Source: Candidatus Bathyarchaeota archaeon | GTDB taxonomy: Archaea; Thermoproteota; Bathyarchaeia; RBG-16-48-13; GCA-020355125 | DNA length: 17,929 nt | Direction: 5' to 3' | Assembly: GCA_026014905.1 (NCBI GenBank) | Contig: JAOZHK010000078.1 | Location: 1 to 17,929 of the forward strand | Shown: positions 1 through 7,185 of the stretch, piece after piece | How positions within the stretch are numbered: position 1 is the stretch's first letter | How the letters are laid out: every line of letters begins with the position of its first letter | Notes under the pieces: model-generated | The model's database searches: none | Told to the model about the DNA's origin: nothing | Seen by the model: only the letters and a program-made list of their open reading frames with translations | Program-made: the position numbers and the translations under genes

Positions 1-17
1 AGCTTTTTCGCCATTAA

Positions 18-362
18 GGTTTTTACATATTTTTTAAGTTGAAAGTAACTGAGGTTGGCTTTGTACATGAGTTTCGTTTGGGATACTTGATCATCGTTGC
101 AGATCCTGAGAATCTGATAGATAATGCTTAACCGACTTCGATTGGTGAAAGGTTCTTCAACTTTAAATTTAATCGTTTTATAGTTGCTAAACATAGGGCT
201 CGTCTCTCCGTAGACGAGCTTCATTATAATTCAAAAATCGATAAGGCTTGTGCAGAGTCAATTCTAAACAATCTTATGAAAACCCTGAAGCTTGCGCATT
301 ACCCTAAGTAGCGTCGTTGTATTCGAATAACAACCCTCAAGTCTCTCAATGACGCGATCTAA
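18..362 (+). pseudogene. Possible degenerate coding remnant in the 5' gene-free stretch
   Basis: Bases 1-529 contain no intact gene. One forward frame, from 18, reads as plausible protein for about 114 codons, with stops only at 129-131 and 309-311 before the next at 360-362. The first piece ends in LIIVADPENLIDNA and the second includes LSVDELHYNSKIDKACAE. No start codon with a ribosome site is visible, and further stops follow after 400. I do not recognise a family. It could be a decayed gene or chance in AT-rich DNA. The rest of the stretch shows only the hairpin at 198-219 and a 10-base palindrome at 398-407. Confidence 0.2.
198..219. repeat. Perfect 8-bp inverted repeat (hairpin)
   Basis: GCTCGTCT at 198-205 and AGACGAGC at 212-219 are exact reverse complements around a 6-base spacer, with two possible G-U pairs extending the stem outward. 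No T-run follows, so it is not an obvious terminator. It lies inside the possible degenerate coding frame. Function unknown. Confidence 0.4.
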
Positions 363-529
363 AATGTGCTAAAGATAGGATGTGATAAACCTTTGTCAAC
401 ATATGTTTAACTAGTAGATTAAGAGCTGTCTCGCAATGTCACTGCAAACAATATTTTAAGGAAATTCAGATGTAATTAACTACCGCTAGCCAGCTCTAAG
501 TTTACGATACGTTTTTTGAGAGTAATGAT

Positions 530-790
530 ATGGTTCGAAGATCACAATTCGACCATTACTGTGATGTTCTTCAAGTGATTGAACTGGGTGTCGAGAAACC
601 GACACGAATCATGTATAAAGCCAATTTAACACATAAAATACTCCAAGATATTTTTGCTATACTAGTACACAATCGATTTATACGTGAAGAGATTAGTGGA
701 GCGAAGAAACGATACTACATTACCCGAAAGGGCAAGAATGTGTTGCATCAAGACCGTCAGAATTTGCAGAAGATCATTGCGATACAGTAA
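530..790 (+). CDS. Small winged helix-turn-helix DNA-binding protein (HTH_45-like)
   Basis: An 86-residue protein that is essentially one winged-helix domain. The segment PTRIMYKANLTHKILQDI (about residues 24-41) matches the recognition region of the archaeal HTH_45-type family, in which a 'kptrImykaNLs' motif is typical. The wing is the basic KKRYYITRKGKNVL strand pair near residues 59-72. Members are usually single-domain transcription regulators of unknown ligand. The ATG at 530 has no strong ribosome site; the AT-rich bases about 25-30 before it could support a leaderless or short-leader transcript. It lies 105 bases upstream of the UxaA-type operon on the same strand, with a CG palindrome between them, so local regulation is possible but not shown. 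The fold is well supported; the target is unknown. Confidence 0.8.
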   Translation: MVRRSQFDHYCDVLQVIELGVEKPTRIMYKANLTHKILQDIFAILVHNRFIREEISGAKKRYYITRKGKNVLHQDRQNLQKIIAIQ

Positions 791-803
791 ATTAGGATCT
801 ATC

Positions 804-817
804 GACGCGCGCGCGTC
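804..817. repeat. 14-bp perfect CG-alternating palindrome
   Basis: GACGCGCGCGCGTC is its own reverse complement. It lies 14 bases after the winged-helix stop codon and about 36 bases upstream of the TATA box of the next operon. It could be an operator or a small hairpin; no T-run follows, so it is a poor terminator candidate. The arms GACGCG and CGCGTC recur at 7186-7200 around a 3-base spacer. Confidence 0.55.
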
Positions 818-852
818 AACTATCTCGGATGTACACCTGATTTTGAGTTAGC

Positions 853-860
853 TATATAAT
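853..860 (+). promoter_or_regulatory. TATA box for the UxaA-type operon
   Basis: TATATAAT lies about 40 bases before the TTG start at 896. With initiation some 25 bases downstream, the leader would be about 12-15 bases and just include the GGTG ribosome site at 885-888. Confidence 0.5.
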
Positions 861-895
861 CTTAGTGAGCCATATCTTTCCCGTGGTGTATATCT

Positions 896-1183
896 TTGGT
901 AAAACATCAAGCATTAATGCATGATTCTCATGATGATGTTGCAGTGACCATCAAAGATGTGTTAAGTGGTGAGCTGGTGCTTATCAAAGCAATTGATGGT
1001 CAGGACGTTACACGCATTACTGCATATGAGAACGTTCCCTTGGGCCATAAAATTAGCATCCGTGACATCAAGGACGGAACTAAAGTCATAAAATATGGGC
1101 ATGCGATTGGGGTCGCAACACAATATATTCCCACTGGAGCCCATGTTCATATTCATAATATTCAAAGTCTAAGGTGGTCATGA
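896..1183 (+). CDS. UxaA-family hydro-lyase/sulfo-lyase small subunit (SAF domain)
   Basis: A 95-residue protein matching the stand-alone SAF domain that forms the N-terminal part, or small subunit, of altronate/galactarate dehydratases and (2R)-sulfolactate sulfo-lyase. Visible family features are DDVAVTIKDV (about residues 13-22), VPLGHKISIRDI in the middle and IKYGHAIGVAT, followed by the GAHVHIHNI tail (about 82-90), which in relatives is close to the active site. I chose the TTG at 896 because it keeps the first beta strand (KHQALMHDS) and has GGTG seven bases upstream; an internal ATG at 917 would cut into the domain. The large subunit begins three bases after the stop, so the two are surely co-transcribed and form one enzyme. 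The exact substrate cannot be read from this subunit. Confidence 0.85.
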   Translation: MVKHQALMHDSHDDVAVTIKDVLSGELVLIKAIDGQDVTRITAYENVPLGHKISIRDIKDGTKVIKYGHAIGVATQYIPTGAHVHIHNIQSLRWS

Positions 1184-1186
1184 CAA

Positions 1187-2338
1187 GTGGTGCACCTTAC
1201 AGGGTATCGTCGAGAAAATGGGCGAATTGGGATACGTAATTATGTTGCAGTGATCCCTTTAGATGACATTTCTAATGCTGCTGCGGAAGGGGTTTCATAC
1301 CTAATCCGTGATGTTATTGCGTTGAGCCATCCCTATGGTCGTCTTCAATTCGGCGAGGATCTAGAGCTTACCTTTGATACATTAATAGGAACAGGGCGGA
1401 ACCCCAATATTGCTGCCGCTATTGTTATTGGCATTGAGCCCGAATGGACAAACGTTGTTGTTGAGGGAATAGCTGAAACGGGAAAACCGGTTTCAGGATT
1501 TAGTATTGAACGACGAGGCGATATTAAGACCATCGAGTTAGCGACCCGTCAAGCCTTAGAGTACGTTCAGCGAACCTCAGAAATCCCACGTGAATCAGTG
1601 AAGCTGGAGGAGTTAATGGTTAGTGCAAAATGTGGAGAATCGGATACGACCCTGGGCTTAGCCTCAAATCCGGCGATTGGGCGTGTGCTAGAGCAAATTA
1701 TTCAAGCAGGCGGAACAGCAATATTCGGCGAGACGAGTGAAATTACAGGAGCCGAATCCTTGGTGGCCGCTCAAGCCGTCAACCAGGATGTCGCGACTAC
1801 TTTTCTGAATACATTCAATGCGTACCAAGAATTCATTATTGGAACTGGAGCCGATCTCCTTGGCTCTCAACCCACGAAAGGAAATATTCGAGGAGGATTG
1901 TCTACGATTGAAGAAAAAGCATTTGGTAACATCCAAAAAATGGGAAGAAATAAAATGGTATCTGTGCTTCAGCCTGCTGAAGCTCCGAAAACCTCGGGTC
2001 TGCATTTCATGGATTCGTCGAGTGCTGCTGCTGAGATGGTTACACTGTGTGCGGCTGCAGGATCAGTACTTCATTTCTTCACAACAGGCCAAGGCAACAT
2101 AATTGGACACCCCATTATCCCTGTAATGAAAATTTGTGCCAACCCTCTTACGGTTTCAACGATGGCGGAACATATTGATGTGGATCTCTCCGCGATGTTG
2201 AGCCTTGAGTTGTCTGTGGATGAAGCGGCAGAGACCATTATCCAGATGATGACCAGAACGGTAAATGGTCGGTTAACTGCTGCAGAAGCTCTCCGTCACA
2301 ATGAATTTGTTCTCACTAAATTGTATCGAAGTGCGTAA
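1187..2338 (+). CDS. UxaA-family hydro-lyase/sulfo-lyase large subunit
   Basis: A 383-residue protein covering the catalytic domain of the altronate dehydratase / D-galactarate dehydratase / sulfolactate sulfo-lyase superfamily. It opens with the hallmark GYRRENGRIGIRN (residues 6-18). Further conserved blocks are SAKCGESDTT (147-155), FGETSEITGAE (180-190), the QPTKGNIRGGLSTIEEKA segment, LQPAEAP, and the C-terminal TGQGNIIGHPIIPVMKI. It is likely cytosolic and eliminates water or sulfite from a hydroxyacid. Position 51 in SHPYGRLQFGED is Gly-Arg where several dehydratases have a cysteine-containing motif, so specificity for altronate is not assured. The GTG at 1187 has an AAGGTGGT ribosome site at 1171-1178; GTG 1190 is an alternative. 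The family call is secure; the substrate is open. Confidence 0.85.
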   Translation: MVHLTGYRRENGRIGIRNYVAVIPLDDISNAAAEGVSYLIRDVIALSHPYGRLQFGEDLELTFDTLIGTGRNPNIAAAIVIGIEPEWTNVVVEGIAETGKPVSGFSIERRGDIKTIELATRQALEYVQRTSEIPRESVKLEELMVSAKCGESDTTLGLASNPAIGRVLEQIIQAGGTAIFGETSEITGAESLVAAQAVNQDVATTFLNTFNAYQEFIIGTGADLLGSQPTKGNIRGGLSTIEEKAFGNIQKMGRNKMVSVLQPAEAPKTSGLHFMDSSSAAAEMVTLCAAAGSVLHFFTTGQGNIIGHPIIPVMKICANPLTVSTMAEHIDVDLSAMLSLELSVDEAAETIIQMMTRTVNGRLTAAEALRHNEFVLTKLYRSA

Positions 2339-2382
2339 ACGGACATGAGATTGATGTGCACCGAAGCCATGGCTACGCAGTG

Positions 2383-3063
2383 TTAGTCGATCGTACTGGA
2401 GCTGTATGTGCGCGCACGTCCGCGAGGGGTCACTAACTCCTGTGCAAGCTTCCATTGATAATCATACAGGTGCAACCCTTTACTCCATGCGTTAAAGACA
2501 CCGTCAGCGACGCCGATCTGCGTTGCCATATATTCTTTGACTAATTGAAGCGCTGCGAGATTAGGGGGAAATGCTCCCCAGAGATCCCATGACCGGAAGT
2601 AAACAAAGAAGTGTAAGCCGCCATAGCGGATTCGACAATCAATAAGGCGCAGGCATGGTGGATCAGATAAAGCAATATCTGCGGGTTGGGCGACTTCGAT
2701 ACAAGCTTGATTTGTCTGTGGTGTCTTTCGCAACATGTCAATTATTGTATCTAATTGTGACTCAATTCGTTCGCCATAGGTATATTGTTCATCGATGGTT
2801 TTATGGCCTGTAATTAAATAATGGAGGTAATTATTGACGTAATTCATATCGGTGGGGGGAGGGATTCCTTCAGGTGTCTCCGGGATAAGGGGTCGTGTCC
2901 CGGGGTTAGATATTGTGATACAAATATTATCAAATTCTTTGCGTTGATGCCCTTCAAAACTCCCTCGTTGGATCGTCCAATTATATCCATGTTGCAAGAC
3001 TTGGTGTAAGCATTGGCGCCAAGCGTCCGGGAGATCAAATGCGTGAATCACAGTTAACTTCAT
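2383..3063 (-). CDS. thyA: Thymidylate synthase, archaeal short ThyA type
   Basis: A 226-residue protein with the C-terminal catalytic half of the ThyA family. It makes dTMP from dUMP with a folate or pterin one-carbon donor in the cytosol. The nucleophile is C137 in SDPPCLRL. The phosphate-binding RS-D motif is FRSWDLWG (R157, S158, D160). N168 in PPNLAALQL is the residue that reads dUMP; dCMP hydroxymethylases have Asp there. GLHLYDY supplies H198 and Y200. The length fits the short archaeal form rather than the 264-residue bacterial enzyme, and the N-terminal region diverges accordingly. The ATG at 3063 follows a weak GGATGA. It is convergent with the UxaA-type operon across 44 bases. A CG-rich tract lies just upstream of the start. 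Confidence 0.85.
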   Translation of the reverse strand: MKLTVIHAFDLPDAWRQCLHQVLQHGYNWTIQRGSFEGHQRKEFDNICITISNPGTRPLIPETPEGIPPPTDMNYVNNYLHYLITGHKTIDEQYTYGERIESQLDTIIDMLRKTPQTNQACIEVAQPADIALSDPPCLRLIDCRIRYGGLHFFVYFRSWDLWGAFPPNLAALQLVKEYMATQIGVADGVFNAWSKGLHLYDYQWKLAQELVTPRGRARTYSSSTID

Positions 3064-3073
3064 TCTTCATCCG

Positions 3074-3238
3074 CGCGCGCTCGTTATGAGTGACTTATAA
3101 AGTGACTGAAGACTAATAAATTATGATTTTCCTCGTACTGATCGCATTAGCATGCATACATTATGTGGGTAGGCGGAAACGTTATTTAGGATTTTCAACC
3201 TTCATTGACTTAGGCAACGTTGGATGCGCGAGCGCGCG
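3074..3238. repeat. CG-rich inverted repeat flanking a divergent promoter region
   Basis: CGCGCGCTCG at 3074-3083 and its exact reverse complement CGAGCGCGCG at 3229-3238 lie at the two ends of the 212-base region between thyA (minus) and the membrane gene (plus). The right copy sits in a longer tract that begins GATGCG (3223-3228) and ends CGCGTC (3235-3240). The DNA between is AT-rich. Paired operators are possible; no function is shown. Confidence 0.4.
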
Positions 3239-3275
3239 TCACCTACACTCAAAACCAGTCATGTAGCGTGTCATA

Positions 3276-4439
3276 ATGTCTTGGTATCACGTGTTTCTGT
3301 CTTATGCAAAAGAGAATGAGGAGGAACAAACACTCCTACAATACAATGCAACAGAAGCTGAGATACTGTCGAAGATAATTACGCCGCTGAATCAGGGACA
3401 AGCGTTTTTTCTCATTGGCTATGTTATTAAACCCTCAGCGGTTCTTCAGTTACAGATCTATCGTAGTGAACGTGAGTATCAGAATCTGGTTCTCCCTGAT
3501 GGGCGTAGTCCCATTGGTCGACAACACGAATATGTTCGATATTACTTTGATCATAATCAAGTACAAGGCGTTGAAGATTGCACTGCATCTTTCTTAACTC
3601 TGTCTGATAACGAAATGCTTGAGGAAACGGAGCAGTTACAGGATCGGATTGAAGAATTCGTAGCCGCTGACACCTCTCTTCGTACACCTCGAGTTGCTAA
3701 TGGAAAAGGTCTAAGCTCGCGATATAATCTTAAAATATTTGTACCTTGCACTCTTGCCTATTTTGGACATCTTGTTTTTCTGGTGCTGCAACGCTGGATT
3801 GATAGTCAGAACGCAGACTTTTTTGCGATGGTCTATCGAGGGAACACGATCTTAACGTTTTGGTCTATCTTATCCGCCGCTATCAGTTTTACTTTAGTAT
3901 TTGGGTCAACCTTCTTCCTTACAAAAAAGGGATGGAAGAGCAGTTATATCGCGATTATAAACGCGATTAGTCTCTTAGTGCTTCTTGTCATAAATATCCC
4001 AATGAATTTCAATTTAGAAACTGCTCAAGCAGAATATCCAATCATTGTGTATTCTACACCCATGCTGATCATGGTGGGAGAGATTGCCTTGATCTCCTAT
4101 ACCCTATTCATGAAATTTGAAGGATTACTCATCAAAGAGAAAGAGCTACTACACCAAGAGATGACGCGCATGCTCGGTTCCTTACTAACAATGCCTTTTG
4201 TCATTATGATCATCGGGTTACTCGTCACATTCTTATCTCAAACTACGTTAGCATGGAAAATCGTGTTTCCGGTGTGGTTTGGTTATCTCATCCTTGGCGC
4301 AGTACTCTGGGTACTCGCAATCCATGTCAAAATCAAAGAACTGCAGCACCATCTGTCGGATCAGATAGACAGTCTAACCCTAGAAAATACGTTTCCAACG
4401 CTCCCTTCTAATACTCAATCAGATCATGAAATACTCTAG
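3276..4439 (+). CDS. Membrane protein: defence-like N-terminal domain plus six helices
   Basis: A 387-residue protein in two parts. Residues 1-110 are soluble: WYHVFLSYA (3-11), a helix ATEAEILSKIITPLNQGQAF (25-44), FLIGYVIKPSAVLQLQIYRSE (45-65) and a GVEDCTASFL end (98-107). This order resembles a domain I recall from bacterial proteins (pattern YHVRI..., helix ending in lePy.rG, then viNGr.i.p.dI..I.I..t, ending in g.DVT..FI) placed before TIR-like nucleotide-binding or other effector domains. The resemblance is by eye. A linker (110-150) leads to six hydrophobic segments near 152-171, 190-215, 224-245, 254-278, 303-322 and 328-350. A charged helix lies between the fourth and fifth, and the C-terminal tail is polar. 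The ATG at 3276 has no clear ribosome site. No paralogue or operon partner is visible. The function is unknown; a membrane-acting effector or sensor is an inference. Confidence 0.6.
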   Translation: MSWYHVFLSYAKENEEEQTLLQYNATEAEILSKIITPLNQGQAFFLIGYVIKPSAVLQLQIYRSEREYQNLVLPDGRSPIGRQHEYVRYYFDHNQVQGVEDCTASFLTLSDNEMLEETEQLQDRIEEFVAADTSLRTPRVANGKGLSSRYNLKIFVPCTLAYFGHLVFLVLQRWIDSQNADFFAMVYRGNTILTFWSILSAAISFTLVFGSTFFLTKKGWKSSYIAIINAISLLVLLVINIPMNFNLETAQAEYPIIVYSTPMLIMVGEIALISYTLFMKFEGLLIKEKELLHQEMTRMLGSLLTMPFVIMIIGLLVTFLSQTTLAWKIVFPVWFGYLILGAVLWVLAIHVKIKELQHHLSDQIDSLTLENTFPTLPSNTQSDHEIL

Positions 4440-4483
4440 CACATAGTAGTTACATCTAGACATTCATGTGAATTCTTCCTTAG

Positions 4484-4511
4484 ATCAAGTACGCAAATTT
4501 TAATACTTGAT
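4484..4511. promoter_or_regulatory. Dyad around a TATA-like element upstream of the cysteine-rich gene
   Basis: ATCAAGTA (4484-4491) and TACTTGAT (4504-4511) are exact reverse complements around a 12-base AT-rich core containing AATTTTAA, which could be the TATA element. The arrangement suits a dimeric regulator covering the promoter. The ATG is 43 bases downstream. Inferred only from position and symmetry. Confidence 0.35.
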
Positions 4512-4554
4512 ATCGTTACACTGCTAGGCACAACTCTTTCTCAAGCGAACCCTC

Positions 4555-4857
4555 ATGGATACAATACGGAGTTACTTAGTCACAGGAGCAAAAATCTATA
4601 ATTGCACGAACTGTGCAAACAATAGATTTTGTATCGGCATAAGAGATCCAAAAACCGCGAAGAACTTCATTAAGCCGTTTCATCGACATTATCCTGGAAT
4701 GCTGGACATCCAGAACCCCGATATCAATGATGATAGCCAGATCTGGTGTTTAACTTGCGGGGTTGAACTCTCAGAAAAAGATAAAACGCCATGCCAAGCC
4801 TTTTTTTGCCCTGCCTGTAAAGTCATTTGTCCCATTGTGATGAAAGAAGCATTTTAA
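4555..4857 (+). CDS. Small cysteine-rich (zinc-ribbon-like) protein
   Basis: A 100-residue protein with eight cysteines in paired spacing: C17-x2-C20, C26, C65-x2-C68, C80, C85-x2-C88 and C92. The CxxC pairs 65/68 and 85/88 could form one zinc ribbon (WCLTCG ... FFCPACK), and C17/C20/C26 another metal or Fe-S site. The segment between, about 27-63, is without cysteine and has an HRH motif at 43-45. There is no signal peptide or membrane segment, so it is probably cytosolic. I do not recognise the family. A structural zinc protein is most likely; a small Fe-S ferredoxin-like protein is the alternative. The ATG at 4555 is the first in frame and lacks a clear ribosome site. Confidence 0.6.
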   Translation: MDTIRSYLVTGAKIYNCTNCANNRFCIGIRDPKTAKNFIKPFHRHYPGMLDIQNPDINDDSQIWCLTCGVELSEKDKTPCQAFFCPACKVICPIVMKEAF

Positions 4858-5007
4858 GGCTGTATGTTCTAACGACTTCCTTTCAAACTTTCTCTGCACT
4901 GGATAGTAAAAGGTTAAGCTCTCAACCTGTACTTGAAATCCAGTTTATGTATTCATAACAAATATATCGATTTTTCATGAAGAAGTAGCTAAACAGAGCG
5001 TGAAATC

Positions 5008-5553
5008 ATGGAAAGAGCGAATGAACGGCTGGAACAAGCGCCGGAAATACCGCCCATTAATACCCCTCCCAAATCTAAGGTGCAAATAGCGAAAGAAGAG
5101 TTAGTCGTTCTCAATGTGGAAAAAGAGATCGCTGAAGCGATTGTTACCCTTGTGCAAAAGCGATTAAACACCGCAGAAACAGAGGGTCGAGTCTCCGAAG
5201 ATTTTCGGGTACAACTCGAACAAAAATATATCGCTGACGTCCTGCAACTTGAGAAAAAGATCGCTCAGAGAGGCAAAGTCGTTCAACTCTATGAATTAGA
5301 AACAACGCAAAACAGCCTAATTCAATCATTTAACGAAAAATTGGACGCGTTAAATAAAGAAATCCTGAATATCCGATCGTCACTAGGGGTTGAACAGACA
5401 GATGATGTGAAGCTCAAATTAGCTGAAGCCCATCAGCCCATGACTACTCCTCCGAGTTCGCCAGAAATGGAAGCGGAACAAAAACTTGAGACCATCCAAG
5501 AAGATGTTCTGAAGCTTTTTGACAAATTAAAGCCTAAGGCAGGCTCCAAATAG
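5008..5553 (+). CDS. Soluble coiled-coil protein, paralogue of the gene at 7213-7869
   Basis: A 181-residue, highly charged, mostly helical protein. A proline-rich N-terminus (10-22, PEIPPINTPPK) leads to a long helical domain at about 38-126. A proline-containing linker (142-154, MTTPPSSPEME) and a short terminal helix (155-175) follow. Residues 38-87 align without gaps to residues 39-88 of the membrane-anchored minus-strand protein at 7213-7869 (numbered from its upstream TTG), with 19 of 50 positions identical; shared marks are A-x-x-EG, R-x-x-L-x-x-x-Y and D-x-x-QLE. This copy has no membrane segment. The ATG at 5008 follows GTGA by a few bases, and a TATA-like AAATATAT lies about 40 bases upstream. 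The family is unknown to me; a scaffold, or a soluble partner of the anchored form, is an inference. Confidence 0.7.
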   Translation: MERANERLEQAPEIPPINTPPKSKVQIAKEELVVLNVEKEIAEAIVTLVQKRLNTAETEGRVSEDFRVQLEQKYIADVLQLEKKIAQRGKVVQLYELETTQNSLIQSFNEKLDALNKEILNIRSSLGVEQTDDVKLKLAEAHQPMTTPPSSPEMEAEQKLETIQEDVLKLFDKLKPKAGSK

Positions 5554-5589
5554 AGAATGCAACAACTGTTCACCTATAGCGGAACTTCA

Positions 5590-5603
5590 TTAAATAATTA
5601 AAT
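5590..5603 (+). promoter_or_regulatory. TATA-like element for the membrane flavodoxin-like gene
   Basis: TTAAATAATTAAAT lies about 30 bases before the ATG at 5631, the spacing expected for an archaeal promoter giving a leaderless or nearly leaderless message. The gap after the preceding stop is only 77 bases. Confidence 0.4.
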
Positions 5604-5630
5604 CAAGTCCCAGCAAAAAGTAGATTGATC

Positions 5631-6173
5631 ATGAACAAATATCTTTCCTCAATCTCTCCCGCGATCGTACTGCTCATTGCGGAAATGGGACTTGCGGCTT
5701 TCTTCATCCAACATTATTTTACTACGGTTATCTCGAATTTTTTGAATGCTGTATTAGTTGGTTCTTTTATAATGGTGACCTTAGTGTTCTGGCTGACTAT
5801 CTTTCAATTCAAAGAATCCTGGATGAATCGAGGAGTATATTATATCATAACCAGGACTATGCAGCCACGCGTTGAAGATGATGACTTCATTTATGAAGAA
5901 ATCCGTGATGAACCTGATGGAGAGGTTGAGCTGTTAACGATTGCTTATGGAACGAAAAAAACGGTCAATACCGAATCCGCTAAACGAATAGCTTCACTGC
6001 TGGAGAATAAATTTGGATTAGAAATCGATATTGTCGATTTGCAACATAATCCTTCACTCAATAAACAGTATAATAATATTATTATCGGAAGCTCAGTTGA
6101 GATCGGAAAATGGACAACCCATACCGCGGTCGTTAAGTTTCTTGAGAATAACAAATACGCCCGAATTTACTAG
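5631..6173 (+). CDS. Two-helix membrane protein with a partial flavodoxin-like domain
   Basis: A 180-residue protein from the ATG (a TTG six bases upstream is possible). Two hydrophobic helices lie near 9-28 and 40-60, followed by an acidic linker rich in D and E (about 80-98). The last 75 residues look like the first half of a flavodoxin or HemG-type fold: strand LLTIAYGTKK, an NTESAKRIASLL helix, strand IDIVDL, then NNIIIGSSVEIGKW as the third strand and loop, and a final helix VVKFLENN. The usual phosphate loop (T-x-T-G-x-T) is altered to TKKTVNT and lacks the glycine. The fold's last two strands are missing because a TAG ends the frame; see the finding on this. It may have lost FMN binding. 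It lies between the coiled-coil gene and a convergent epimerase. Confidence 0.6.
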   Translation: MNKYLSSISPAIVLLIAEMGLAAFFIQHYFTTVISNFLNAVLVGSFIMVTLVFWLTIFQFKESWMNRGVYYIITRTMQPRVEDDDFIYEEIRDEPDGEVELLTIAYGTKKTVNTESAKRIASLLENKFGLEIDIVDLQHNPSLNKQYNNIIIGSSVEIGKWTTHTAVVKFLENNKYARIY

Positions 6174-6225
6174 ACGCTCGTAATTATCGGTCTAGCAGAC
6201 TCCTTCTACCGGCTCTTGCTACGCG

Positions 6226-7128
6226 TTAATACACAGCTAAGATGTTGTTAATGCCTTCCGGTAAATTGATTGACGCTTTAAACCTTAATTTTTCTGCTGC
6301 TCTCCGTGTATCTGCTCGAGTATGTCCTACATAATTTTTAATAGGGTTATCAATGTAGGTCGGCGTGATATCGGTACCCAGCGCGTGATTCAACAATGCG
6401 ACGATTTCGTTGAAGCTATACGCTTTCCCTGTGCCGACATTAAAGATGTCGTGTTGTATGCTTGAGGTCGCTGCGGTATAGAAAGCCGTTACGACATCGG
6501 ATACGTGGGTGAGGTCACGTGTTTGTGATCCATCTCCAAAAATAACGGGGGATTCACCTCGCTGCATAGCCCATAAAAACTGAGTTAGACAATTTGCATA
6601 TTGCTGTTTATAGGTCTCATTTGGGCCATAGACGCTAAACAATCGTAGGCCAATTGCTGGAACATTATGAAGACGGTAATAGAGTTCCGCGAGTCGTTCC
6701 ATGCTGTATCGGCATTCCGTATAATAATCGGTCACATACACAGGGAGAGCTTCATGGAATGGCGGTTCGTGCCCATTGTAAATGCTGCTACTACTCGCAT
6801 AAATGATCTTACAGGAGACCTTTACTGCGTATTCAAGTATCGTAATCCAATCTCCTAAGGCCTCACTGACCAAAAAGGGATTTTGTTTGTACATAGGAGA
6901 GGAGGAGGGTATACCTAAATGAAAGATGATATCTGGCGATTCGATTTGCGAGAGGAAGCGATATGATTGAAACAAGCGATTCATAGGAATGAGAGATGTA
7001 ATATTGGTTTTATTGCCCGTCGCAAGATTGTCGAAGATGGATACGTCATGTCCGTCATTTACCAAGCGTCTCACAAGGTTACTGCCAATGAATCCCGCAC
7101 CACCTGTTACAATAGCCTGCACGTTCAT
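6226..7128 (-). CDS. NAD-dependent sugar-nucleotide epimerase/dehydratase (extended SDR)
   Basis: A 300-residue extended short-chain dehydrogenase of the UDP-glucose 4-epimerase / dTDP-glucose dehydratase class. The Rossmann motif GGAGFIGS is at 9-16, IFDNLATGNK follows strand two (31-40), and IYASSSSIYNG (109-119) holds the catalytic serine region. The catalytic motif reads Y136-T-E-C-R140, with arginine where lysine is usual; the downstream E-x-x-AE helix and the substrate segment GLRLFSVYGPNE are conserved. VIFGDGSQTRDLTHVSDV is the standard sugar-nucleotide signature, and the length is normal. It probably makes a nucleotide sugar for surface glycans, which would suit the many glycosylation sequons in nearby surface proteins; that link is an inference. 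The ATG at 7128 is preceded directly by AAGGGGA. Confidence 0.85.
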   Translation of the reverse strand: MNVQAIVTGGAGFIGSNLVRRLVNDGHDVSIFDNLATGNKTNITSLIPMNRLFQSYRFLSQIESPDIIFHLGIPSSSPMYKQNPFLVSEALGDWITILEYAVKVSCKIIYASSSSIYNGHEPPFHEALPVYVTDYYTECRYSMERLAELYYRLHNVPAIGLRLFSVYGPNETYKQQYANCLTQFLWAMQRGESPVIFGDGSQTRDLTHVSDVVTAFYTAATSSIQHDIFNVGTGKAYSFNEIVALLNHALGTDITPTYIDNPIKNYVGHTRADTRRAAEKLRFKASINLPEGINNILAVY

Positions 7129-7185
7129 TCCCCTTGATCTTACACGTTTACCCTTCTTTTAATTCTTATCTTTAGAAGAGGTTTC

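Noticed and set aside
2408..2417. GTGCGCGCAC palindrome
   Set aside because: It lies within the 3' coding part of thyA (RGRAR codons), so it is probably a codon coincidence rather than part of the intergenic palindrome set.
3276..3400. TIR domain suggested by YHVFLSYA at the start of the membrane protein
   Set aside because: The rest of the segment lacks the TIR fold pattern and catalytic glutamate motif; it fits the small defence-associated domain better.
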